A DNA stretch of 64,000 nt, from positions 10,967,181 to 11,031,180 of the forward strand of contig NC_064036.1 in NCBI RefSeq assembly GCF_932526225.1, written 5' to 3'. Within the stretch, counting starts at the first letter, position 1. Each line of letters starts with the position of its first letter. The notes under the pieces were generated by a model. It worked only from the letters and a program-made list of their open reading frames with translations, did no database searches and had not been told where the DNA came from. Made by a program: the position numbers and the translations under genes. Positions 1-9,770 of this stretch are shown piece by piece. This stretch comes from Nematostella vectensis (taxonomy: Eukaryota; Cnidaria; Anthozoa; Actiniaria; Edwardsiidae).

Positions 1-318
1 CTAGACCACTCTGATATGTAGCCAAATCTGACAATAAACGTCCCATGGAGATACTGCAAAGGCATGAAAAACAATCCCTGTTTGTTCTTTCGGAGGTGAA
101 TAGATTTTTATCAGAGAACTCCCTCCCTTTCACTCCCCCCTGGAAAAATAAGGTCCACTTTTTCAGATTCCGCACCCCCCCCCCCAAATAAAAATCCTGG
201 GTACGGGCCTGCTGTCTGCCTTTTGTTTGTCCTCTCCTTCTGTCTGAACTTTAGTTTGCCTTTTTGACCACCTGCTAATCTATATGTCTCACCACCGACC
301 ATTAATCATTCCTTGCAG
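1..318. other. intron, no gene seen
   Basis: This is the intron before the last exon of the C2-domain gene. It holds a short poly-C run near 174-185 and ends in a polypyrimidine tract and the CAG acceptor at 316-318. No coding exon was recognised here. Confidence 0.6.
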
Positions 319-632
319 ATCCTTTCGTCAAGATAGCATTCTCAATCGGTAACAAAGTCATGAAAACCAAGAAGACCGCTGTACACCAAGACACAGTCAA
401 CCCGATGTTCAACGACGCCTTTAACTACACCGTGACCGAGGACGACCTGGGCACGAGTTCCCTGCTGGTGTCGGTTTGGCACAGCGGGGGAGGGGTGCGG
501 GAAGATAAGCTGATTGGGCGGGTCCTCTTGGGCGGGATGATGTATGCACGGGGGAAGGAGTGTGAACACTGGACAGAGATGATGACAAACCCAAGAAAAA
601 TGATCAAATACTGGCATCCGCTTGGCCCTTAA
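319..632 (+). CDS. Synaptotagmin-like C2B domain, last exon (5' part outside window)
   Basis: The exon follows a clear acceptor (ttgcag, ending at 318) with two leading bases. It encodes 104 residues plus a stop. The protein starts DPFVKIAFSIGNK, the calcium-binding loop region of a C2 domain. It continues with KKTAVHQDTVNPMFNDAF, the polybasic/TLNPVFNE strand typical of C2B, then a 'KLIGRVLLGG' strand and 'HWTEMM'. The C-terminus is KYWHPLGP, matching the WHXL motif that marks the end of synaptotagmin C2B domains, which bind membrane and SNARE partners during vesicle exocytosis. Loop 3 reads VWHSGGGVRED, so the usual D-x-D calcium ligands look incomplete and calcium binding may be weak or absent. 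The transmembrane segment, C2A and the rest of C2B lie to the left of the window, so the exact paralogue (synaptotagmin versus another double-C2 protein) cannot be told. Confidence 0.8.
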
Positions 633-748
633 TAACAGGCATTGCCTTATGTATGGTGGCAGGTGGCAGAGAGTCAGAGGCCGAGTTACTTCACTCCGTG
701 ACGTACCGGTGTCGTGAATGTTACAGAGGTTAAGAGTATTTGGCAAAC

Positions 749-1136
749 TCGCAAACTAATAACCAAGAACGCCGAAAACATAATTTGCCCCGTCAATGAA
801 ACATTCTGACAATTGGCTAGCCCGTTTGCAAACTAATAACAAGAACGCCGAAAACATAATTTGCCCCGTCAATGAAATATTCTGACAATTGGTTAGCCCG
901 TTTGGAAACTAATAACAAGAACGCCGAAAACATAATTTGCCCCGTCAATGAAATATTCTGACAATTGGTTAGCCCGTTTGGAAACTAATAACAAGAACGC
1001 CGAAAACATAATTTACCCCGTCAATTAAATATTCTGACAATTGGTTAGCCCGTTTGCGAACTAATAAAAAGAACGCCGAAGACATAATTTGCCCCGTCAA
1101 TGAAATATTCTGACAATTGGTTAGCCCGTTTGCAGG
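749..1136. repeat. Tandem repeat, ~76-bp unit, about 5 copies
   Basis: The unit begins near GCAAACTAATAACAAGAACG and contains ATAATTTGCCCCGTCAATGA and TTCTGACAATTGGTTAGCCC. Copies start near 751, 828, 904, 980 and 1056 with few substitutions. Open frames on the minus strand across it are by-products of the repeat. Confidence 0.9.
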
Positions 1137-1396
1137 GGTGAACAGCGTATTTATAGCGGTAGAAACATGAGGTGAGACCGCCGGCATCTTTGAATTGCAA
1201 CGTGATAGTCCTTACGTGCGGGATACCGAGAGCTGTCAAAATGATCAAAGGACATTCACGTCACCGGGGCTCACGAAATAAACTTATATTAAAGACAAAA
1301 GTGACGGGAGCTATCCTGGTAGAGGAAGCTTACGGCTTCTTTACTCACTAAAAAAAATAATTAAAACTAGCAAGTAACAAATTATAACAATAGTCA

Positions 1397-2650
1397 TCAG
1401 TATGCAATCATACCAGAGTAGCAATCATCAAGGTGTCAATCATACCATAGCAACAGTCATCAAGGTGTCAATCATACCATAGCAACAGTCATCAAGGTGT
1501 CAATCATACCATAGCAACAGTCATCAAGGTGTCAATCATACCATAGTAACAGTCATCAAGGTGTTACTCATACCATAGCAACAGTCATCAAGGTGTCAAT
1601 CATACCATAGCAACAGTCATCAAGGTGTCAATCATACCAGAGCAACAGTCATCAAGGTGTTACTCATACCAGAGCAACAGTCATCAAGGTGTTACTCATA
1701 CCATAGCAACAGTCATCAAGGTGTCAATCATACCATAGCAACAGTCATCAAGGTGTCAATCATACCATAGCAACAGTCATCAAGGTGTCAATCATACCAT
1801 AGCAACAGTCATCAAGGTGTTACTCATACCAGAGCAACGGTCATCAAGGTGTTAATCATACAGAGCAACAGTCATCAAGGTGTTAATCATACCATAGCAA
1901 CAGTCATCAAGGTGTTACTCATACCAGAGCAACAGTCATCAAGGTGTTACTCATACCATAGCAACAGTCATCAAGGTGTTACTCATACCAGAGCAACAGT
2001 CATCAAGGTGTCAATCATACCATAGCAACAGTAATCAAGGTGCCAATCATACCAGAGTAGCAATCATCAAGGTGTCAATCATACCATAGCAACAGTAATC
2101 AAGGTGTCAATCATACCAGAGTAGCAATCATCAAGGTGTCAATCATACCACAGCAACAGTAATCAAGGTGTCAATCATACCAGAGCAACAGTAATCAAGG
2201 TGTTACTCATACCATAGCAACAGTCATCAAGGTGTTACTCATACCAGAGCAACAGTCATCAAGGTGTCAATCATACCATAGCAACAGTAATCAAGGTGCC
2301 AATCATACCAGAGCAACAGTCATCAAGGTGTCAATCATGCCATAGCAACAGTAATCAAGGTGTCAATCATACCAGAGTAGCAATCATCAAGGTGTTACTC
2401 ATACCATAGCAGCAATCACCAAGGTGTCAATCATACCATAGCAGCAATCATCAAGGTGTCAATCATACCATAGCAACAGTAATCAAGGTGACATATATAC
2501 CATAGCAGCAATCACCAAGGTGTCAATCATACCATAGCAGCAATCATCAAGGTGTCAATCATACCATAGCAACAGTATTCAAGGTGTCATATATACCATA
2601 GAACAGTCATAAAGATGTCAATCATAGAATAGCAGCAATTATCAAGGTAA
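1397..2650. repeat. Minisatellite, 32-bp unit, about 39 copies
   Basis: The core unit reads roughly CATCAAGGTGTCAATCATAC followed by CATAGCAACAGT. Variants swap CAA for TTACTC, or CATAG for CAGAG. Neighbouring copies share variants, and a higher-order pattern appears after about 2030, where AGTAGCAATCATC types recur. The array degrades at the right end (2580-2650). There are no unique spacers, so it is not a CRISPR-like array. It lies between the C2 gene and the orphan gene. Confidence 0.95.
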
Positions 2651-3151
2651 TTATATCATAACGACATTTATCAAAATTACACACAAAAACGACCAGGTCT
2701 ATTTTGAATTAAGGTAGATGGGTTTATTTTTGTCAATTATTATGTAAATAAGTTAATCAATATACACATAAATTATTTTTCAACATCACTATTTTGGTAC
2801 AACTACTAATTTCTGCAGACTCTTAGAAATAGGTAGAGTACACAAATGAGTATGTATATTTAAACTTTCAATAGGTAAAGTAGGTTATAAACTATATAGC
2901 AGGATTAAAATAGACATAGCTTCACTAAGTGGAGCAATTAGCTAATTCAAGTAGATATTGCGTGTACACTTTTATTCCCATTAACTGTATTGTTATTTCG
3001 CGCATAGAATCAAAAAGCCCAAACTGTTGCGATCTCGTACCAGAACAATGAATACAATACACCAAAAACTGTAAATCGACTCTGCCAAATTTTCGTCTTT
3101 AATAAGACTTCTTCAGGGCAGACTTGTTTCGCGCGGCATAGTACGCACAAC
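2651..3151. other. AT-rich intergenic stretch
   Basis: No gene was recognised. The DNA is AT-rich up to about 3000, then becomes the 3' flank of the minus-strand orphan gene. Confidence 0.4.
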
Positions 3152-4795
3152 CTAGTCCCAGGCCTCGACTTTGAACCGGACCGATTTCTGCGCACGCAGC
3201 CTGGGCGTAGTAGCGTCATTGAGCGCATGCTCCTCCTCGTGTATGGTGCTGTGCAAAAGGTGCGTGTTATCACTTAGCGTCCTTGACACAAGATTGCGCC
3301 TCCTGGTCAGCGCAGCGGCGGGGTTCATCAGAGGTCTGCTCGGCGCGGTTTTAGCAGGTCCCGAATCAATACTTGGACCTGCTAGTGGTCTCTCAAACGC
3401 TTTCACTGCCATGACTTTACGAGTGACGCGCGCAAGCCCAAGTTTGCGGACGCAAGGTTTTGCTGATTCCGCCACTTGGCTGTCCTTTGTTTGTTCTTCA
3501 TTCCCATCATCCTCACTTTGCCGTGTGTGAGGCATGTTCCCAGGGTCCGATATCGACCTTCCTCGTACGGACACTAGCCTATTTACGTTGATAGTTTTAC
3601 GCGTAAGGCTTCGGAATTTGGACAGTCCAGTTTTTGGCGTATCCTCCTCGCTTTCTTTCTCCTCATCTTTCTGGGCTTCCTGTGGTGCTCTGCTAAGGTT
3701 GATAGGCTTGTGCATGTTGTGAATGGCGTCTGTGCTTAGGTTATTTCCCCTGGACTTGAGACCCTTCAGCAGAGCTGTGGCAATAATAGAATGCCCAATT
3801 TGTCGGAATTTTCCTTTGATGCGCAATGTCTCCTCCATGGTAAGGCTTATTTCCACCTGCTCTAATGAATCAACACGATTTAGAGCGCGCTGGGCTTCTA
3901 TCGATGAGATTTCGATGGAGCCCCTTCGAAGTCGTGCACCTGAAGTCATAGACGTCTCCGCTCTAGGCGGAATGGGAGAAATCGCGTCTTTCTTATTGAT
4001 TATTGCAGATTTAGAGCGATTTGGATGCTCGCCCTCGCAAGGGTTACCAGACGGTAGTAAAAGTCGATATTTCTTTTGGACTCGGTGGATTTGTGCTTTT
4101 GGACTCGGTGGATTCGTATCAATAGGTGGTAGAGAACAATCCACAGTACTCCCATCGACATGAGTAGGCATTTGGAGACACGATTTTAGCTTTTGCGACG
4201 ATACCGATCTTTCTGATGTCAAACCAAAATTATCCACAGAAATTTTCGTCTCATTCCCCCGGTTTTGAAACCTCCCAGAGGTTGAACCATTGACAGACCT
4301 TGTGTATGCATTTTTACGTAAACTCGAGTTGTTCGTGCGTACTCCATCTCGGGTGGTGTTTAAGGTCTCTTGGTGAGGTCTCTGTCCCGCTGATCTACCA
4401 CCGGCGTTACTACTCCATCCTTTTCTCCTCCACACGGAGCCACCTCTTGTCGTACTCTCGCTAGAGTACATCACTTTAACTTTCCCTGGCCTTTGACTGG
4501 TCGCACGCACCATCTTGGATACTGAATTCCCTGGGCCCGCAACCTCGGCGTGGTCAGTATCGGTCTCTTGCAACTCCGTCCTTAGCACTCTTTGTTTTGG
4601 AGGTTTTCGGATCTGCATCAGAGTGGCCCTAACTTTGGATATTTCCCGGAGCTCCTTCTCGATCAGTTTCCCCTCTCGCTGGATCATACTAATATGCTTT
4701 TTCAAAGCGATATCCTGCATAAGGTTTCTATGCTGCGCCACATTATTACAGTCAATCCTGGACATGTGCTTGGACCGGTCCATGACGATCAACAA
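3152..4795 (-). CDS. Uncharacterised intronless protein, 547 aa, N-terminal coiled coil
   Basis: A single open frame of 547 codons runs on the minus strand with no interruption, which is long for this AT-rich window. A second in-frame Met lies four codons in (4783). Residues about 10-65 (KHMSRIDCNNVAQHRNLM, then REGKLIEKELREISKVRA) look like a short helical or coiled-coil segment. The rest is basic and rich in Ser, Arg, Thr and Pro, so probably disordered, with acidic patches (DEEKESEEDTPK). The end, RLRAQKSVRFKVEAWD, is a compact tail. I do not recognise the family. The N-terminal helix resembles those of small coiled-coil-domain proteins only in a general way. Local GC content is clearly higher than in the flanks, which supports a real gene. 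An intronless gene among intron-rich neighbours may be a retrocopy or a fast-evolving lineage gene. No function is assigned. Confidence 0.6.
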   Translation of the reverse strand: MLIVMDRSKHMSRIDCNNVAQHRNLMQDIALKKHISMIQREGKLIEKELREISKVRATLMQIRKPPKQRVLRTELQETDTDHAEVAGPGNSVSKMVRATSQRPGKVKVMYSSESTTRGGSVWRRKGWSSNAGGRSAGQRPHQETLNTTRDGVRTNNSSLRKNAYTRSVNGSTSGRFQNRGNETKISVDNFGLTSERSVSSQKLKSCLQMPTHVDGSTVDCSLPPIDTNPPSPKAQIHRVQKKYRLLLPSGNPCEGEHPNRSKSAIINKKDAISPIPPRAETSMTSGARLRRGSIEISSIEAQRALNRVDSLEQVEISLTMEETLRIKGKFRQIGHSIIATALLKGLKSRGNNLSTDAIHNMHKPINLSRAPQEAQKDEEKESEEDTPKTGLSKFRSLTRKTINVNRLVSVRGRSISDPGNMPHTRQSEDDGNEEQTKDSQVAESAKPCVRKLGLARVTRKVMAVKAFERPLAGPSIDSGPAKTAPSRPLMNPAAALTRRRNLVSRTLSDNTHLLHSTIHEEEHALNDATTPRLRAQKSVRFKVEAWD

Positions 4796-5825
4796 CCCTC
4801 TTTCCCTTAGGAGAGTGAAGTATACAACTTAAACTTCAGAAGTAACTTTTAGTCATATCGCAACTGTAAGACTTGTCCACGATAACTGTTTGATATAACA
4901 ATGCACTACAAATGGTTGTTAAGAGAACATTAATATGTTAATTGTGGAAGAGGATCGTATTGTGATTCCAGTCCCTTAGGGGTGGTGCCATTGTCTTGTC
5001 GGGTTCTCACAATAGAGACCTGAGCACATCGTTAAGCCCCATCAATAAAAGCGATGAGGTTTATTCGAGCACTCACGATCAATTAATGGTCGTATAAACA
5101 AGTTAAATTATTAGTGAGTACACGATGAACTGTTTACGTCACATCCGGCTACACCATACTTTTGTTTAATTTATAAGTACACCTGACGTCAATTGCAGTC
5201 TTCTTCGAGAGCGAAAGAACGTGAAAAATAAAAATTAGCATAACTTTTGAAGTTACCAAGTCAAGGTTGTGTTGTAAATGGTTCAGTTTCAGGCCTGACA
5301 TTTGTTTTGTTTTCTTTTTGGAAAGGCGAAAAAATCCGCTAGACCCAGGCTCGAAAAAGAAGCAAACTCGATATCAAATTCAAACCAGAGATTATTTAGA
5401 AAGAGTGTTCAACTCGAGCGTCTTGGTCTAACACGCAGTTTCCGATACCTCTGGAAGGAGGGGTACTTTTGTCTGGATCATTATTTGTTTCGAGGCTCCC
5501 TTTTGCGACAGGCGCGGAGTAAGAAAAACTGAAAAGAAAAGGCGCTGTGAACGACTTCTAAATATATTTTCATCTGTACTTCTATCAGGATGGAAAAGTC
5601 AATGTTTACCGGTTGACTTTTTTTTATAATCATTCTTCAACAAAGGTTCTTTTTTTTCTTAAAAGATAATTTTTAAACACAGGCTCTATTTCAATTCGAT
5701 GCGGTCATAAGATCCTCCTCGTAGTGCGCGAAGCTATCTTCAACACTCTTTTGCAGACGTGTAGAAGACCACACACGGCGTTGGCCTCATCCGGGTCATT
5801 GCTGAAGGCAAGAAGCGCGCGGTGC
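4796..5825. other. Intergenic region, no gene seen
   Basis: This is the upstream flank of the orphan gene and then AT-rich DNA. Short open frames such as 5302-5532 show no recognisable motif and no codon structure I would trust. Confidence 0.4.
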
Positions 5826-6025
5826 CCAAGGCACTGATAGAGTAACCACATGGCCTTGCCAAAGCGCCCCACTGATAGAGTAACTACATGGCCTCGCCAA
5901 AGCGCCCCACTGATAGAGTAACCACATGGCCTTGCCAAAGCGCCCCACTGATAGAGTAACCACATGGCCTTGCCAAAGCGCCCCACTGATAGAGTAACCA
6001 CATGGCCTTGCCAAAGCGCCCACAG
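5826..6025. repeat. Tandem repeat, 38-bp unit, 5 copies
   Basis: The unit contains ACTGATAGAGTAACCACATG and GCCTTGCCAAAGCGCCCC. Copies start near 5833, 5871, 5909, 5947 and 5985 and are nearly identical. The array directly abuts the left arm of the large inverted-repeat element. Confidence 0.9.
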
Positions 6026-6039
6026 CACCGCAACCCAAC

Positions 6040-8480
6040 ACCACACAGTAATAACACCCATAAATGTTATAACAACCATAAATGTAATAAACAGTCAACC
6101 ATAAATGTAAGAACGCGTCGCCCATAAATGTCATAAACCACGTTAACCATAAATGCAATAACACGTCGCCCATAAATGTTATAACCTATAATATTGACTC
6201 GTAAAAACAACCTTAGACAACCAAACTTGGCAGATGTCTTGTAGATGTCAAGGGGGGTGCAACGGTATGTCAACTCAGGATGACGTCATCGATGACGTCA
6301 TTGAAAACGGCAATACTCATATCTCATCATAGAAACATCATTAGGCGGTCTAACTTGACAGATGTCATTTAGGTGTGAAGTGGGTGTGCAACATTATGCA
6401 TATAATAAGTCAATCACATCAGTAAATCGCGGGCAGCCCGCGGGGGACTCTCCAGAAAAGTAGACGGGGCGATCGACCTACCTTTAAGCGTATACATTTT
6501 TTACCAACTGCTATCCTTTAGAGGATTTTTAAGACTTTTTTTTTCCAATTCTGCTAGTCTCACGCTAATGGTGGCCCTTATCGCCCGAAATGTATTTACA
6601 ATAAACCACAATTTAACTAATCGGTTGATACTTCCGGCTCTATTGTCTGTAATAATTAATACAGGCTCTATCAGCTAAATGAAACAGCATTTTTCTGGCA
6701 ATACTAAATAGAAAACGTCAACAAAATAGTTTACAAGATAAACCACAACATCCAGGCCCGTATTTTATCGCGCGCGAATCCCAATTGCTGCGACTTCCCA
6801 GTCGTGAGTCGCGATCGAAAACTACGACAAGAGTATGATCCAGCAGGACTATGAGGTTTCATTTCTCCTTGTACCCCAAAGATTTCAAAGGCTCTCCTAT
6901 ATCTTCTGTCACCAAGTCCTTTTTCTGCCGAAATTTTACGGTGCTTCCCTGCAAACTTGGTATTCGATTCATTGTTTAGAACGAGAGATCAATCAACAAG
7001 AGCTGCAAATGTGAATTATTTTACTGTATAGTGTGTACGGGAAAAAAATGACCGTTTTATTTCCTTTGAAAATAAAAAGAATTATGATTAGAACTATGAA
7101 ATAATGATGGAATGTGCATTCTTTGTGGAATTAAAGCGCAACAAAGCCGAAGTAAAACACTTTAACACAATCGCGCATAAACCATAGAATTGGAATATGT
7201 TATCTGCAGAGCCCGCTAAACGCAGTTCGATTTTCCTTGGAAACCTATTTCCCATTGACTTCCATTCACATTGGATGCGACGGCTGGTCTCTATCACCCC
7301 AACGTCAGGCCTTCATTGACTACGCGCTAATCCCAAACCAGACGACGGTCTTGAATCCGCTGAGGTCGCGTGTAATGACAATGAGTTTAATTTGGATAAC
7401 ATAGAATTTACAGCTGTTCTTGATGACGTCATCGATTACGTCGTGTCGAGGCACCATATCGTTTCATCCCCCTTGACACCTACATGACATGCCAAGTTAG
7501 ACCGCCTTATGTTTCAATTATGAGATATGTGTATTGCCGTTGGATAGTGACGTCATCGATGAGGTCATGCCCAGTTGACATATCTTTGCACTCCCCTTAA
7601 CATCTTCATGACATCTGCCAAGATAGACCGCCTTATGATGTTTCAATGATGAGAATTGAGTATTGCCGTTTTTAGTCACGTCATCGATGACGTCATGCTC
7701 AGTTGACATATCAGTTGCACCTCCCTTGACACCTACATGACATCTGCCAAGATAGACCGCCTTATAATGTTTCAATTATGAGATATGTGTATTGCCGTTG
7801 GATAGTGATGTCATCGATGACGTCATGCCCAGTTGACATATCAGTTGCACCCCCCTTGACACCTATATGACATCTGCCAAGGTAGACTGCCTTATGATGT
7901 TTTTATGATGGGATATGAGTATTGCCGTTTTTAGTGACGTCATCGATGACGTCATGCTCAGTTGACATATCAGTTGCACCCCCCTTGACACCTACATGAC
8001 ATCTGCCAAGTAAGACTGCCTTATGATGTTTCTTTGATGAGATAAGAGTATTGCCGTTTTTAGTGACGTCATCGATGACGTCATGCTCAGTTGACATATC
8101 GTTGCACCCCCCTTGACACCAACATGACATCTGTCAAGTTTGGTTGCCTAATGTTGTTTCTATGAGTCGAAATTATAAGTTAAAAAATTTATGGGCGACG
8201 TCTTATTACATTTATGGTTAACGTGGTTTATAACATTTATGGGCGACGTGTTCTTACATTTATGGTTGACGGTTTATTACATTTATAGGCGATGTGTTAT
8301 TACATTTATGGTTGTTATAACATTTATTGGTGACGTGTTCTTACATTTATGGTTGACTGTTTATTACATTTATGGGCGATGTGTTATTACATTTATGGTT
8401 GTTATAACATTTATGGGTGACTGTTATTACATTTATGGTTGTTATAACATTTATGGGTGTTATTACATTTATGGGTGATA
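6040..8480. mobile_element. Large inverted-repeat element with repeat-filled arms (probable non-autonomous DNA transposon)
   Basis: The left arm (about 6050-6370) reappears as its reverse complement in the right arm (about 7990-8480). From the outside inwards both arms hold a short ladder of CATAAATGTTATAAC / CATAAATGTAATAA units. Then follow ACGTCGCCCATAAATG, a segment with AACCAAACTTG and GCAGATGTC, AAGGGGGGTGCAAC, and the palindrome TGACGTCATCGATGACGTCA. The outer ladder is longer on the right. The ~129-bp inner unit is present once on the left and about six times in direct orientation on the right (7416-8145). Between the arms, 6400-7400 shows no transposase. Symmetry of this kind is expected for a transposon with long terminal inverted repeats whose subterminal repeats have expanded. 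No target-site duplication was pinned down. Confidence 0.75.
7416..8145. repeat. ~129-bp tandem repeat carrying paired CRE palindromes
   Basis: About six direct copies occur, each with a GACGTCATCGATGACGTC-like core. The core is followed by GTTGACATATCAGTTGCACC, CCCCTTGACACCTACATGAC and TAGACCGCCTTATGATGTTT. Perfect 20-bp palindromes lie at 7935-7954 and 8064-8083, with diverged ones near 7422, 7549, 7677 and 7807. The same palindrome is at 6281-6300 in the left arm. Short minus-strand frames crossing this array are repeat by-products. Confidence 0.9.
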
Positions 8481-9591
8481 CAAAAGATAGTGTAGATAAA
8501 GGAATAGGAAGGGGAAGCTGGGAGACAGAGGAGAGTGATCGAGGGCAGGGAGAGAGAGGATGCAAGAGGGAAAGTGAATGAGGAGGTGGAGGGCGAGTAA
8601 TAAAAACGAGGTTTAGCGATTTCCCTCCCGCCGTCTCCAATCCAAGGTGCTATTTTTCGGACTCGGTTAGGGACGTTGTTGAGGGGGTCGATAGGTGATA
8701 CAAAGGTGCTGTGGCATCTATAACTTTTTATCAAATGCCAGCTTACGGATTAATCTAGAACAGCAGTCGCGTGAGACGTGCCAAGAGCGGCCCTCTGCTT
8801 CTGGCTTCTTTCCGTCGTCTGGTGCATTGACCGCGGTAATTGACATCTAGGTTACGATGATCGCTCTCTGTAACAGATGCCGGATGAACACCGTCCATGT
8901 AATCTCGCATCCATCTATTGCCTATCGCCAGGCGCGAACAACGTTCCAAAACTTGGAGTCGCCAGTTACTATATTACTTGAGCAATTTGAATCACACGAT
9001 TTGGGTTAAAATGGTTTGATAGTGTCATCGTTGCATGATTAAGAAAGCACTTTACAGGTCATTAACAGAGCTATCGAGCCCTAAGGGCATAATGCCGGGA
9101 TGCTGTTCTTGGCACATGGTTTCCCTGGAGGACTTTGTCTGCCGTTCAACTGCGCAGAACTTAACACCTTTAAAAGCCGCATTTCTGGGGGCTCGCTGCG
9201 AGGGTGCATTTGCGGTTTTCGCGTGGTGTTTGAGAGGCTGGATGAGCAGTAGAGCCAAGACGTGTGCGCTATGATGGTTGGATCTCTCATCGGCTCACTC
9301 GACCCTGGGCATCACATTGGATCCGCGTCACGCGCGACACGTCGAGCGACAAGTACATCATATAATGATATAAGTCCATGTGACTTTATAAATGTTGGTG
9401 GGGCATCTTAGTTGTCAAAGCAAACAGCGAAATGCAAATGGCAGTTCCATGGCCTAAGTCGTCTGGGTATTTATTATTTGTAAGAATAAAGAAGTAAGTA
9501 AAAAAAATGGCATGCTTTATTTTTCACGTGCCTATGTTGTATTAAAAAAGATCTGTACATTTTCTAGCTGCCACTGGCCAGACGGTTAAAA
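8481..9591. other. Intergenic region, no gene seen
   Basis: No open frame here shows a recognisable domain. The stretch 8480-8600 is purine-rich (GAGAGAGAGGATG type). Overlapping short frames at 9035-9290 occur on both strands and cancel out as evidence. Confidence 0.4.
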
Positions 9592-9592
9592 C

Positions 9593-9769
9593 CTAGCCTA
9601 CTTGTAGGCTTTGATAGTTTTTCCGGCACGAAAACCCCGAAAACACGAAGTTCGCATACCACGGCCGCCATCTTGGATAACGCGCTCCGCAGGGGGAGAA
9701 AGGTATGCAAACTTCGTGTTTTCGGGGTTTTCGTGCCGGAAAAACTATCAAAGCCTACAAGTAGGCTAG
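9593..9769. mobile_element. Fold-back element, 68-bp arms with one mismatch
   Basis: The arm at 9593-9660 is the reverse complement of 9702-9769 except for one position. The loop is 41 bp and contains GCCGCCATCTTGG. The arm ends CTAGCCTACTTGTAGGCT are themselves a small palindrome. This is the structure of a young fold-back or MITE-type element. Flanks share TTAAA-like bases, but I could not fix a target-site duplication. Confidence 0.85.
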
Positions 9770-9770
9770 T

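Noticed and set aside
1397..2650. Possible CRISPR-like array
   Set aside because: The copies are head-to-tail with no unique spacers, and the window is eukaryotic; it is a minisatellite.
5705..8478. Open frames on both strands with repeats such as LYQWGALARPCGYS or HLWLTVYYIYG
   Set aside because: They are by-products of the 38-bp array and the CATAAATGT ladders in the inverted-repeat element.
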